Positions 52,727 to 61,119 of a DNA stretch of 64,000 nt are shown here, piece by piece. Location of the stretch: NCBI RefSeq assembly GCF_007896845.1, contig NZ_VOHS01000028.1, positions 1 through 64,000 on the forward strand. Direction: 5' to 3'. The DNA comes from Chitinophaga pinensis. GTDB taxonomy: Bacteria > Bacteroidota > Bacteroidia > Chitinophagales > Chitinophagaceae. How positions within the stretch are numbered: the stretch's first letter is position 1; each line of letters begins with the position of its first letter. A program made the translations under genes and the position numbers. The notes beneath the pieces were generated by a model, which was given only the letters and a program-made list of their open reading frames with translations, did not search any database and was not told the origin of the DNA.

Positions 52727-54172
52727 TTAAACAGGAGTAACCTGTCGTAATTGCATGGCGTGTTCCGCAATGCTTAACAGGTTTGCTTCGCTAAATTGCT
52801 TTGTGATGATCTGTACACCGTATGGCATCCCATTTGAATGCCGCTGCAAAGGTACGGAAATTGCCGGAACCCCTGCCAGATTTGCCAGTACCGTATAAAT
52901 ATCGGCCAGGTACATGGCTATCGGATCATTTGTTTTTTCTCCAATTTTAAATGCTGTAGACGGTACAGTTGGCATTACGATGGCATCATATTCAGATAAA
53001 ATTTCATCCAATTTATCCACCACCATTCGTCTAACTTGTTGAGCTTTAGCAAAGTAGGCATCATAATAACCCGCACTAAGTACAAAAGTCCCAAGTAAGA
53101 TACGCCGTTTTACTTCTTTTCCAAACCCTTCGGACCGACTTTTCTTGTAAAAGTCAGCGAGTTCAAGATTATTTAATGAAGTTCTGTGTCCGTATTTAAC
53201 TCCATCAAACCGTGAAAGGTTAGAGGAAGCTTCTGCAGTGGTCAACACATAATATGCGGGCACTACATAATCGAGGTAAGCGAAATCAGCTGCTGTAACG
53301 GTATCACCTGCAGCTTCCAACTCTTCAAAAAAGCGGGTATAGCCTTCCTTCATTTCTTCATCCAGGCCGGGGTGAAACAACGCATCTCTTAAATACGCTA
53401 TTTTCCAGGATTTATTGTGTACGATCTGGTAATCAGGTACTTCTTCATTAGAAGCCGTACTATCATACTCATCGGGCCCTGCAATAAACTGCAGCACCCT
53501 TGCCACATCTGCAATATTCCTGCCAAAAATCCCTATCTGGTCAAAAGAAGAGGCGTATGCAATTAACCCATAGCGGGAAATCCTGCCATAAGTTGGTTTT
53601 AATCCTACAATACCACAGAAATCAGCGGGTTGTCTCACCGAGCCACCGGTATCACTACCGAGGCTAACCATACAAAGATCTGCCTGCACTGCTACTGCCG
53701 ACCCTCCGGAGGACCCTCCCGGTACACGGGAATTGTCCAGTGCGTTCAACACCGGACCGTAGGCGGAGTTCTCATTTGTGGATCCCATTGCGAACTCGTC
53801 GCAATTAAGATTACCAATAATAATGGCGTCTTCTGCCAGAAGTCTTTCGACAGCTGTAGCAGAATACAGGGAAGTAAATCCCTCCAGTATGCGAGAAGCG
53901 GCGCTTACTTTATGTCCTTTATAACAGATAACATCCTTAATGCCTATCACAATGCCTGCAAGCGCTCCCACAGACTCTCCGTTTTTTATACGGTTATCCA
54001 GTGCATGCGCTTTCGCAAGGGCTTCCTCTTCAAAAACTTCCAGATAAGCATTCAGGTGTTTTGTCTGTCCGATACGGTCAAGGTAATACCGTACCATCTC
54101 CGTACAGGTTGTTCTGCCGGCGTATAATGCTTCATGAAAAGCCGATATACTGCTGTATTCAGACAAAGCCAA
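52727..54172 (-). CDS. gatA: Asp-tRNA(Asn)/Glu-tRNA(Gln) amidotransferase subunit A
   Basis: 481 residues of the amidase signature family. The catalytic Ser-Ser-Lys triad is present: Lys in GIVIGIKDVICYKG (about residue 79) and the two Ser in RVPGGSSGGSAVAV and SLGSDTGGSVRQPADFCG. NCDEFAMGSTNENSAYGP is diagnostic for GatA. It supplies ammonia for converting misacylated Glu-tRNA(Gln) or Asp-tRNA(Asn) with GatB and GatC, which are not adjacent here. Its stop lies 14 bases before the chosen start of the MltD-like gene on the same strand. Confidence 0.95.
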   Translation of the reverse strand: MALSEYSSISAFHEALYAGRTTCTEMVRYYLDRIGQTKHLNAYLEVFEEEALAKAHALDNRIKNGESVGALAGIVIGIKDVICYKGHKVSAASRILEGFTSLYSATAVERLLAEDAIIIGNLNCDEFAMGSTNENSAYGPVLNALDNSRVPGGSSGGSAVAVQADLCMVSLGSDTGGSVRQPADFCGIVGLKPTYGRISRYGLIAYASSFDQIGIFGRNIADVARVLQFIAGPDEYDSTASNEEVPDYQIVHNKSWKIAYLRDALFHPGLDEEMKEGYTRFFEELEAAGDTVTAADFAYLDYVVPAYYVLTTAEASSNLSRFDGVKYGHRTSLNNLELADFYKKSRSEGFGKEVKRRILLGTFVLSAGYYDAYFAKAQQVRRMVVDKLDEILSEYDAIVMPTVPSTAFKIGEKTNDPIAMYLADIYTVLANLAGVPAISVPLQRHSNGMPYGVQIITKQFSEANLLSIAEHAMQLRQVTPV

Positions 54173-54362
54173 ACCAGTTAATTGCTTAAAAAATAATGTA
54201 AATCAAACTTGAAAAACTGCTACTGAAAAGGTTTTCAGTTGGCATATGGTATATAGCAATTTCATACAGTGGTTACTGCATCTCCCTTCACAGGCATACT
54301 ACTCCCCTATTCACGTCTGAATCAAATAAAAAGAAAAACCTGATTCCTTTAACAGGAACTAA

Positions 54363-54596
54363 TTAGGCATTCTTGTGGTCAGTCGTAGCCGGCTGATCTT
54401 TCATACCGTCTTCGATCTCTTTACGCACGTTGTTCTTTGCATCGTTGAACTCACGGATACCTTTACCCAGGCCACGCATCAGTTCAGGGATTTTCTTACC
54501 ACCAAACAGCAGCAATACAACCAGAGCGATCAAGAGTAATTCTGTCATACCTAATTCCTGAAATAATAAAAACGGTGATTTAAAAGCGGCAGTCAT
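54363..54596 (-). CDS. tatA: Sec-independent translocase subunit TatA
   Basis: 77 residues from ATG 54596. One membrane helix (TELLLIALVVLLLFG, about 17-31), the amphipathic hinge GGKKIPELMRGLGKGIREF and an acidic/basic tail. This is typical TatA/TatE, forming the pore of the twin-arginine export system used by the window's Tat proteins. The upstream ATG at 54674 is rejected because a promoter box lies at 54623-54630. ATG 54548 (MTELLLIA) is also possible. A single-gene unit here, without tatC. Confidence 0.9.
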   Translation of the reverse strand: MTAAFKSPFLLFQELGMTELLLIALVVLLLFGGKKIPELMRGLGKGIREFNDAKNNVRKEIEDGMKDQPATTDHKNA

Positions 54597-54622
54597 TTTC
54601 TCAGTTTTAAACGTTAAGCAAA

Positions 54623-54630
54623 CAAAGATA
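54623..54630 (-). promoter_or_regulatory. Promoter -7 box for tatA
   Basis: Minus-strand TATCTTTG (plus CAAAGATA) matches TAnnTTTG, 26 bases before the ATG at 54596. Confidence 0.65.
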
Positions 54631-54736
54631 GGTAAATATATTCGGGAATTATCCTCGGGTGGATTGGGCGGCAAAGTTTTAATACTATTTTAAGAGCATT
54701 CTTTATTGCAGCGTCCGGTCCCTATAGACATGAAAA

Positions 54737-54761
54737 AACGGGGAGCCAAACGGTCCCCGTT
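54737..54761 (-). terminator. Hairpin terminator after rplS
   Basis: aacggggagcc / ggtccccgtt arms with one bulge (54737-54761, loop aaac), just downstream of the rplS stop. Confidence 0.75.
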
Positions 54762-54785
54762 ATCACTAATTTCCCTGTATTTATA

Positions 54786-55133
54786 CTAAACCCTTTTCTC
54801 TTTGATACGGGCAGCTTTACCAGCACGTTCGCGCAGGTAGAACAGTCTTGCCCTTCTAACTTTACCAACCTTATTCAGCACGATTCCGTCGATGTGCGGA
54901 GACAGCAAAGGGAATATCCTTTCTACACCTACTCCATCAGAAATCTTTCTTACTGTAAAAGTAACAGTAGCACCAGTACCCTGGATTTTCAATACATCAC
55001 CTTTGAAGGACTGGATTCTTTCCTTGCTACCTTCAACAATTTTATAGTTTACAGTGACGTTATCACCGGCTTTAAACTTCGGGTATGATTTCTTACCTGA
55101 CAGTTGCTCGTGAACAAAAGAAATAGCGTTCAT
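54786..55133 (-). CDS. rplS: 50S ribosomal protein L19
   Basis: 115 residues, full length for L19. FKAGDNVTVNYKIVEGSKER and IQSFKGDVLKIQGTGATVTF match the family, followed by GVERIFPLLSPHIDGIVLN and a basic end REKR-like (KAARIKEKRV). It bridges the 30S-50S interface. It has its own promoter box at 55156-55163, so it is partly uncoupled from trmD although it lies in the same conserved group. Confidence 0.97.
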   Translation of the reverse strand: MNAISFVHEQLSGKKSYPKFKAGDNVTVNYKIVEGSKERIQSFKGDVLKIQGTGATVTFTVRKISDGVGVERIFPLLSPHIDGIVLNKVGKVRRARLFYLRERAGKAARIKEKRV

Positions 55134-55155
55134 CTTTCAAATATTTATCGGAGTG

Positions 55156-55163
55156 CAAAGGTA
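55156..55163 (-). promoter_or_regulatory. Promoter -7 box for rplS
   Basis: Minus-strand TACCTTTG (plus CAAAGGTA), 22 bases before the rplS start. Confidence 0.65.
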
Positions 55164-55243
55164 GCTTAGAAATATACAACTTCCAAATAAGAACCCCGTT
55201 TATTAAACAATAATTTTACAAGCGGTTGAGAATCAACCAAAAT

Positions 55244-55915
55244 TTATAACAGATCCGGACGACGTGCCTTTGTGCGCTCCAGCGCCTGGTCATGTCTCCA
55301 GTTATCGATCTTCTTATGATCACCGCTCATCAACACGTCTGGTACCTTCCAGCCCCTGAATTCTTCCGGGCGGGTATACACAGGCGGTGCGAGCAGATTG
55401 TCCTGAAAAGAGTCCAGCAATGCGGACGTTTCATCGTTCAGTACACCGGGTATGAGTCTGCCGATCGCATCTACCAGCACAGCGGCTGCCAGTTCTCCGC
55501 CAGACAGGACATAATCTCCGATAGAGATCTCCTTTGTAACGAAGTGCGTACGGATGCGTTCATCAATACCTTTATAGTGACCGCAGAGCATCAGGAGATT
55601 GCCTTTCAGGGACAGCTGATTAGCCATTTGCTGGTTCAGCGTTTCTCCGTCAGGAGTCAGGTAGATCACCTCGTCGTATTGCACTTTTGCCTGCAGCGTT
55701 TCGATGGCATTTACTACGGGTTCCAACATCATTACCATACCTGCACCTCCGCCAAACTGGTAGTCATCTACCTGTTTGTGCTTCAGCGTGGAATAATCCC
55801 GCAGATTATGGGTATGTACTTCCAGTAATCCTTTTGTCTGGGCTCTTTTCATGATTGAATGTGAAAAAGGCCCTTCCAGTAATCCCGGCTGTACTGTAAT
55901 GATATCTATTCTCAT
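55244..55915 (-). CDS. trmD: tRNA (guanosine(37)-N1)-methyltransferase
   Basis: 223 residues from ATG 55915 (MRIDIITVQPGLLEGPFSHS). The trefoil-knot SPOUT signatures are DYQFGGGAGMVMMLEPV, YLTPDGETLNQQ, LLMLCGHYKGIDERI and SIGDYVLSGGELAAAVLVDA, all diagnostic. It methylates G37 of tRNAs with SAM to prevent frameshifts. ATG 55933 would add six residues before the conserved start. It follows rimM by 56 bases on the same strand. Confidence 0.96.
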   Translation of the reverse strand: MRIDIITVQPGLLEGPFSHSIMKRAQTKGLLEVHTHNLRDYSTLKHKQVDDYQFGGGAGMVMMLEPVVNAIETLQAKVQYDEVIYLTPDGETLNQQMANQLSLKGNLLMLCGHYKGIDERIRTHFVTKEISIGDYVLSGGELAAAVLVDAIGRLIPGVLNDETSALLDSFQDNLLAPPVYTRPEEFRGWKVPDVLMSGDHKKIDNWRHDQALERTKARRPDLL

Positions 55916-55971
55916 AATTAATGCTGCATCCAACCTGTCAGTGCAGGTCCCAGTGAATAATAAATGTCCTG

Positions 55972-56493
55972 CTATTCCAGATAAAGGTCCAGTAATCCAT
56001 CAGGAAGATCAACGTGCACGATCTGCTGCTTTTTATCCACTTTTATGAGCGATTGCTCATTGAGTGGCAGCAGTGCCTCTTTCTCCTTATACATCACTTT
56101 TACCAGCACCTGCATGGGCATTTCAATTACTTCTTCGATAACACCCAGTTCTCCCTGCTGCTTGTCTTTCACCATAAAGCCCAGCATAGAAAGCGGGGCT
56201 GATGCGGACGTCTGTTTTTTGAAATCATCCTCCAGCAGGTATACAGGCGTTTGTACCAGTCTGCGGGCGTCTTCTTTAGTGTCTATCCCTTCCAGCTTGA
56301 CGAACATATGTTCATGATCTTTCACGCTGGCTTTCTGTATGAAATAAGGGATAAAACTGTTCTTACGCTCTTCCAGAAAGATGGCGTCCACTCCCTGCAG
56401 GGCTGTTCTTTTTCCCAAACTATGTTTGAGAATGAATTCCCCCTGTAAACCAAATACGGATACCAGTTTTCCTATGCTGAAGTAATTATTCAT
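55972..56493 (-). CDS. rimM: Ribosome maturation factor RimM
   Basis: 173 residues. An N-terminal RimM beta-barrel (FSIGKLVSVFGLQGEFILKH, then TALQGVDAIFLEER) and a C-terminal PRC-barrel domain (APLSMLGFMVKDKQQGELGV and EALLPLNEQSLIKVD, with VHVDLPDGLLDL at the end). It helps mature the 30S head with S19. It is placed between rpsP and trmD as in many bacteria. Confidence 0.95.
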   Translation of the reverse strand: MNNYFSIGKLVSVFGLQGEFILKHSLGKRTALQGVDAIFLEERKNSFIPYFIQKASVKDHEHMFVKLEGIDTKEDARRLVQTPVYLLEDDFKKQTSASAPLSMLGFMVKDKQQGELGVIEEVIEMPMQVLVKVMYKEKEALLPLNEQSLIKVDKKQQIVHVDLPDGLLDLYLE

Positions 56494-56518
56494 AATACGA
56501 TGCCCTTCCGGCTAAGAA

Positions 56519-56552
56519 AAAGGGAAATATTTGCGTACAAATATTTCCCTTT
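56519..56552 (-). terminator. Hairpin between rpsP and rimM
   Basis: Perfect 15-bp arms (56519-56533 and 56538-56552, loop cgta), AT-rich. It lies right after the rpsP stop, so it probably attenuates read-through into rimM. Confidence 0.75.
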
Positions 56553-56574
56553 CAATATTTATTCAAAAGCTAGA

Positions 56575-57015
56575 TTATGCTTCGCCACCTTCTGGCTGAG
56601 CTGGAGTATCTTCTACTCTTCTCACGATTGGAGCAGCAACTCTTGCTTTCTTGTGACTGTCACGACGTGCAGCAACTTTCTGCTCGTGTTCAGCCTGCCA
56701 TTGTTCGAATTTGGTGAAAGCTGTAGGCTCATCGAACAGACCCAGTTTCACACCTCTCAGTAAGTGTTTCAGATAGAGAACACCTTTGAAAGACAGGATT
56801 CTTCTTACTGTATCTGTAGGCTGAGCACCTTTCTGTAACCAACGCAGTGCTTTGTCTGTATCGATGTTGATAGAAGCAGGCACAGTCAGTGGATTGTAAG
56901 TACCGATTTTCTGGATGAATTTACCATCTCTTGGCGCGCGAGCATCGGCTACTACTATAAAATAAAAAGGTCTCTTCTTAGCGCCATGACGTTGCAGTCT
57001 GATTTTTACTGGCAT
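56575..57015 (-). CDS. rpsP: 30S ribosomal protein S16, long form
   Basis: 146 residues. The first 80 are standard S16 (PVKIRLQRHGAKKRPFYFIV, ADARAPRDGKFIQKIGTYNP, RWLQKGAQPTDTVRRILSFK). The C-terminal 60 or so residues form an extra charged tail (EQWQAEHEQKVAARRDSHKK and PAQPEGGEA), typical of Bacteroidota S16. It has its own promoter box at 57070-57077. Confidence 0.97.
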   Translation of the reverse strand: MPVKIRLQRHGAKKRPFYFIVVADARAPRDGKFIQKIGTYNPLTVPASINIDTDKALRWLQKGAQPTDTVRRILSFKGVLYLKHLLRGVKLGLFDEPTAFTKFEQWQAEHEQKVAARRDSHKKARVAAPIVRRVEDTPAQPEGGEA

Positions 57016-57069
57016 AAATAATTCGAGTTATTTTTTTGCGAGTTATGAAAAAGTATTTAATTGGGGCAG

Positions 57070-57077
57070 CAAAGGTA
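57070..57077 (-). promoter_or_regulatory. Promoter -7 box for rpsP
   Basis: Minus-strand TACCTTTG (plus CAAAGGTA), 54 bases before the rpsP start. Confidence 0.65.
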
Positions 57078-57145
57078 TTCTTTAAAACGAATAGTTCAAA
57101 ATATTTTATGTTAAAAATCCACAGGTTGTGGATTTTTTTTTCAAA

Positions 57146-58471
57146 CTACCGGCCTAAAGCTCTTAAGCCTTTACCACCAGCTCCGAATTTGTTCATCATC
57201 TTCATCATCTGACGCATCTGGTCAAACTGCTTCATGAACTGGTTCACATCCTGAATATCTTTACCGGAGCCTTTAGCAATACGCTTACGGCGGCTACCGT
57301 CGATACTATCCGGATTGTTACGCTCATATGGCGTCATAGAACCGATCATTGCTTCAATGCCTTTAAATGCGTCGTCGCTGATGTCTATATCTTTAATGGC
57401 CTTACCGACCCCCGGGATCATCGCCATGAGGTCTTTCAGGTTACCCATTTTCTTGATCTGCTGCAGCTGTTCGCGGAAGTCTTCGAAATCAAACTGGTTC
57501 TGACGGATCTTCTTCTCCAGTTTTTTCGCCTGTTCTTCATCGAACTGCGCCTGTGCACGTTCCACGAGGGTAGTGATATCACCCATCCCGAGGATACGCT
57601 GTGCCATACGTTCAGGGTAGAATACGTCCAGCGTGTCGAGCTTTTCGCCCATGCTCACGAACTTGATCGGCTTTTCTACCGTATACTTGATCGTCAGAGC
57701 CGCACCACCGCGTGTATCACCGTCCAGTTTGGTCAGTACCACACCGCTGAAGTCCAGACGCTCGTTAAACGCCTTGGCAGTATTCACAGCATCCTGACCT
57801 GTCATGGAATCCACTACGAAGAGGATCTCATTTGGCTTTACAGCTGCTTTTACATTCGCTACCTCAGTCATCATCACCTCATCTACGGCGAGACGACCGG
57901 CGGTATCTATAATGATAATGTTGTTATTATTCTGTTTAGCGTGCGCGATAGCGTTCTGCGCAATCTTCACCGCATCTTTGTTCTCCGGCTCACTATACAC
58001 CTCTACTCCGATCTGCTCACCCAGCACTTTCAGCTGGTCAATCGCCGCCGGACGGTAAATATCCGCCGCTACCAGCAATGGTTTCTTTCCTTTCTTGGTT
58101 TTCAGGAAGTTAGCCAGTTTACCGGAGAAGGTTGTTTTACCAGAACCCTGCAGACCTGCGATCAGGATGATAGACGGATTGGATTTGATATCCAGTTCCG
58201 CTTCGCTGCCACCCATCAGTTCAGTCAGCTCGTCTTTAACGATCTTCACCATCAACTGTCCGGGAGAAATGGCAGTAATTACCTTTTCACCCAGGGCCTT
58301 TTCTCTTACGCGGTCGGTAAAGTCCTTCGCAATTTTATAGTTTACGTCAGCATCCACCAGCGCACGGCGAATTTCTTTCACCGTAGAGGCCACATTGATT
58401 TCACTGATACGGCCTTCACCTTTCAGTTGTTTAAACGCCGAGTCGAGCCGCTCTGATAATGATTCGAACAT
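57146..58471 (-). CDS. ffh: Signal recognition particle protein Ffh
   Basis: 441 residues. N domain (MFESLSERLDSAFKQLKGEG). G domain with the GTPase motifs GLQGSGKTTFSGKLA (G1), DIYRPAAIDQLKVL, IIIDTAGRLAVDEVM (DTAGR) and VVLTKLDGDTRGGAA (TKLDG). A methionine-rich M domain from about 325 ends in MRQMMKMMNKFGAGGKGLRA and binds SRP RNA and signal peptides. It targets membrane proteins to the translocon. Its own promoter box is at 58550-58557. Confidence 0.97.
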   Translation of the reverse strand: MFESLSERLDSAFKQLKGEGRISEINVASTVKEIRRALVDADVNYKIAKDFTDRVREKALGEKVITAISPGQLMVKIVKDELTELMGGSEAELDIKSNPSIILIAGLQGSGKTTFSGKLANFLKTKKGKKPLLVAADIYRPAAIDQLKVLGEQIGVEVYSEPENKDAVKIAQNAIAHAKQNNNNIIIIDTAGRLAVDEVMMTEVANVKAAVKPNEILFVVDSMTGQDAVNTAKAFNERLDFSGVVLTKLDGDTRGGAALTIKYTVEKPIKFVSMGEKLDTLDVFYPERMAQRILGMGDITTLVERAQAQFDEEQAKKLEKKIRQNQFDFEDFREQLQQIKKMGNLKDLMAMIPGVGKAIKDIDISDDAFKGIEAMIGSMTPYERNNPDSIDGSRRKRIAKGSGKDIQDVNQFMKQFDQMRQMMKMMNKFGAGGKGLRALGR

Positions 58472-58549
58472 CTGTGATCTTGTTTAATTTTTAGCTGTGA
58501 GCTATTCGCTGCTCATCCTTTTCAGGGGACTTTACAGCTGCAAGGGTTG

Positions 58550-58557
58550 CAAAAATA
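58550..58557 (-). promoter_or_regulatory. Promoter -7 box for ffh
   Basis: Minus-strand TATTTTTG (plus CAAAAATA) matches TAnnTTTG, 78 bases before the ffh start. Confidence 0.55.
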
Positions 58558-58601
58558 ATATAAAGTAGCATGCAAACCAGTAAGCAGCTATAAATAACAA
58601 A

Positions 58602-58634
58602 AAAAGGTGAATATCCGGCAGATATTCACCTTTT
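58602..58634 (-). terminator. Hairpin terminator after the primary sigma gene
   Basis: Perfect 14-bp arms (58602-58615 and 58621-58634, loop cggca) with A/T runs, downstream of the stop at 58693. Confidence 0.8.
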
Positions 58635-58692
58635 CAATTATGTAAAACAATTAATTTCTAAGTGACTGTATTACCTGACCGGGCAATGATAA

Positions 58693-59568
58693 TCAACTTC
58701 CCAGGTAATTTCTCAGCAGCTTGCTGCGAGAAGTGGTACGCAGTTTAGTGATTGCTTTATCCTTGATCTGGCGCACACGCTCGCGGGTCAGACCAAATTT
58801 CTCGCCGATATCTTCCAGTGACATCGGATGCTCCACCGCAATACCAAAGTAAAGGATGATCACATCTTTCTGTCTGTCAGTGAGTGTAGATAAAGAACGT
58901 TCTATTTCGCGGCGCAGGGAATCGTGGTGATCCAATTCTTCGTCTGCGTTTACAGCATTCGGATTTGCCAGTACATCCAGCAGGGAATTGTCTTCACCAT
59001 CGATAAACGGTGCATCCATAGATACGTGACGGGCGGCAACGCCTAAAGTAGCTTCTACTTCTTCCGTGTTGATCTCGAGGATGGTAGCGAGTTCGTCCGG
59101 AGACGGCTCTCTTTCAAATTCCTGTTCCAGCTGAGAATAAGCCTTGCTGATCTTGTTGCTCAGCCCTACTTTATTCAGTGGCAGTCTCACAATACGGCTT
59201 TGTTCTGCCAATGCCTGCAGGATAGATTGACGAATCCACCATACGGCATAGGAAATGAACTTAAAACCACGGGTCTCATCAAAACGCTGTGCTGCTTTGA
59301 TCAGGCCCAGATTTCCCTCATTGATCAGATCACTGAGCGATAATCCCTGATTCTGATACTGTTTGGCAACAGACACCACAAAACGGAGGTTTGCTTTCGT
59401 CAGTTTCTCAAGAGCTCTCTGGTCCCCCTGCTTAATGCGTATAGCAAGGTTCACCTCTTCCTCCGGTGTAATTAAATCCACTTTCCCAATTTCCTGCAAG
59501 TATTTCTCCAGGGATTGGGACTCCCTATTGGTGATGGATTTCGTGATTTTGAGTTGGCGCATTGACAT
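58693..59568 (-). CDS. rpoD: Primary RNA polymerase sigma factor (short Bacteroidota RpoD)
   Basis: 291 residues. Region 1.2 is ESQSLEKYLQEIGKVDLITP. Region 2 has NLRFVVSVAKQYQNQGLSLS and YAVWWIRQSILQALAEQSRI (regions 2.3-2.4). Region 3 is EPSPDELATILEINTEEVEA. Region 4 has LSLEDIG-like HPMSLEDIGEKFGLTRERVR. There is no region 1.1, as is normal for the primary sigma of Bacteroidota. It recognises the TTG / TAnnTTTG promoters seen throughout the window. Its own -7 box is at 59626-59633. Confidence 0.95.
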   Translation of the reverse strand: MSMRQLKITKSITNRESQSLEKYLQEIGKVDLITPEEEVNLAIRIKQGDQRALEKLTKANLRFVVSVAKQYQNQGLSLSDLINEGNLGLIKAAQRFDETRGFKFISYAVWWIRQSILQALAEQSRIVRLPLNKVGLSNKISKAYSQLEQEFEREPSPDELATILEINTEEVEATLGVAARHVSMDAPFIDGEDNSLLDVLANPNAVNADEELDHHDSLRREIERSLSTLTDRQKDVIILYFGIAVEHPMSLEDIGEKFGLTRERVRQIKDKAITKLRTTSRSKLLRNYLGS

Positions 59569-59625
59569 AAAGAATCGGAACAGTTACAGGTTAATAAAAT
59601 GTTACCCTATTTGATGAATGCCAGA

Positions 59626-59633
59626 CAAAAATA
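59626..59633 (-). promoter_or_regulatory. Promoter -7 box for the primary sigma gene
   Basis: Minus-strand TATTTTTG (plus CAAAAATA), 57 bases before the start at 59568. The rest of the AT-rich 363-base gap 59569-59931 shows nothing else except the box at 59888-59895. Confidence 0.55.
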
Positions 59634-59887
59634 AGTTTTTTTAGATAGCTCCCAAAAAAAATAATTACTTGTTAAACCATTTTCAAGCAAAAACGTTTCA
59701 CCATTCACAACTCAACATCGGGACCTCTCTCATAGGGCTTCCGGACAAAAAGCTGTGAAAACAATTAGTGTGGATTGCTAATGTATTTATATTTTTCATA
59801 ATAGAATTGTTATTTATAAAGTGTAAAAGAATTTGGGCAATTATTAAAAAAAAACGCAAAATAATTTTGACAGAATAAATATTTTTC

Positions 59888-59895
59888 TATAATTG
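59888..59895 (+). promoter_or_regulatory. Promoter -7-like box for the START-like gene
   Basis: TATAATTG, one mismatch to TAnnTTTG, 37 bases before the ATG at 59932, behind an A/T-rich tract. Confidence 0.45.
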
Positions 59896-59931
59896 CAGCC
59901 AGATGCTATTGATTTACTAATTACTTGAGCG

Positions 59932-60312
59932 ATGTCTAAGAAAGTGCAATATGAGTTGGAATATCCGGTACGGTGCTCACCCAGTATCTTATACGAATTC
60001 CTTTCCACACCCGCAGGGTTGCAGGAGTGGTTCGCAGATAAAGTAGATTACAGGGACAGTGTCTTCTCCTTTTCATGGAATGGTTCCACGGAAGAAGCAG
60101 AAGTACTGGAGCAGGAAGAAGATGAATTTATACGTTTACATTGGAAACATGCGCCCAAAGAAGAATTCTTTGAATTCCGCATTCAGATTTCCGAAGTGAC
60201 CAATGAAACAATTTTGATTGTTAGAGATTTTGCAGAAAAGAAAGAAATAGCTGACCAAAGCCAGCTGTGGGACTATCAGGTGAAAGACCTTTTCCACAGA
60301 ATAGGCAACTAA
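59932..60312 (+). CDS. START-like (SRPBCC) domain protein
   Basis: 126 residues, soluble. The helix-grip pattern resembles AHSA1/START proteins: YELEYPVRCSPSILYEFLST, then GLQEWFADKVDYRDSVFSFS, and a C-terminal long helix QSQLWDYQVKDLFHRIG. It probably binds a hydrophobic ligand or acts as a co-chaperone-type protein. The gene is closely packed (16 bases) against the convergent hypothetical gene. The ligand is unknown. Confidence 0.75.
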   Translation: MSKKVQYELEYPVRCSPSILYEFLSTPAGLQEWFADKVDYRDSVFSFSWNGSTEEAEVLEQEEDEFIRLHWKHAPKEEFFEFRIQISEVTNETILIVRDFAEKKEIADQSQLWDYQVKDLFHRIGN

Positions 60313-60328
60313 ACCAGCCAACCACTGA

Positions 60329-60943
60329 TCAACCAGTAGTAATGGTCAGCCCCCGAAGCAGAAGAGTATAATCTCTTACTATCTCCGGAACGATCTTTCC
60401 CCATTCTTCAAAACTGTAAGGTTTAGCAAGTTTAATAAAGGAACGTCGGTCAAGTAGCTGCTTAAATTCCAGTTCCGACAAAGCTGATATTAATTTGTAA
60501 TTCCCATTTTCAAAATCATGCTGCCAGGGATCTTCCAGAAGATACACCTGAAACTGTTGCTCAGCCAGCTGCTGCCAGGCTGAAGCAATAACATGACCAT
60601 ATTTTTCCTTCTCCTCCCCCGCCACGTGCAGGGTAGCAATGAAATAATGTCCCCACCAGAACATGGTGCGGAATGCAAAAATATTGTCTTTACTGAACAG
60701 GCGGGGATAATCAAGTATGATATAGGGCAATTCCCTGTAGCGTTCCCCCCTTGATATCTTTGCCCCGGCCTGTAAGATCCCGGCCGGGAATGGAAACGTG
60801 CTGGTAACAGATTCCTCCTGCAATGCGAGGTGTAACTGTCCCATCAAGGTCACTACTTTTTCTAATATATTGTTTTTCAGATAGATCCAATCAGCATTTA
60901 CAACCAATGCCTGCTCTGCCGGGGTAAGTGAAACAGTCTCCAT
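60329..60943 (-). CDS. Conserved-looking hypothetical protein
   Basis: 204 residues, soluble, rich in aromatic residues. Segments such as GERYRELPYIILDYPRLFSK, AFRTMFWWGHYFIATLHVAG and FEEWGKIVPEIVRDYTLLLR suggest a helical fold with a conserved Trp/His patch. There is no signal peptide and no recognised domain. It is convergent with the START-like gene and divergent from the LptF/G permease. Confidence 0.65.
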   Translation of the reverse strand: METVSLTPAEQALVVNADWIYLKNNILEKVVTLMGQLHLALQEESVTSTFPFPAGILQAGAKISRGERYRELPYIILDYPRLFSKDNIFAFRTMFWWGHYFIATLHVAGEEKEKYGHVIASAWQQLAEQQFQVYLLEDPWQHDFENGNYKLISALSELEFKQLLDRRSFIKLAKPYSFEEWGKIVPEIVRDYTLLLRGLTITTG

Positions 60944-61119
60944 CCTGTAAATTTAGCCGCTCACAATCATTACCAGAAATTTAACGGTAATTTTAATGCC
61001 CCCCTCCCCTAAACTCCATAAATCATATTAAATTTGTATGCTTTAAATTTGTTCCCTGTGCGGGCCCCTGGGCAAGCCGGCAAAACAACATTAAAGTCTC
61101 GAAACAAACTACGCTGTAA

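Noticed and set aside
53630..54127. Plus-strand open frame of 165 codons inside gatA
   Set aside because: Antisense shadow of a housekeeping gene with unmistakable GatA motifs.
54597..54674. Longer start for tatA
   Set aside because: A TAnnTTTG promoter box on the same strand lies between this start and the TatA helix, and the added residues do not resemble TatA.
58480..58692. SRP RNA or another small RNA between ffh and the sigma gene
   Set aside because: Only a terminator and a promoter box are seen; no SRP-RNA-like conserved loop is visible.
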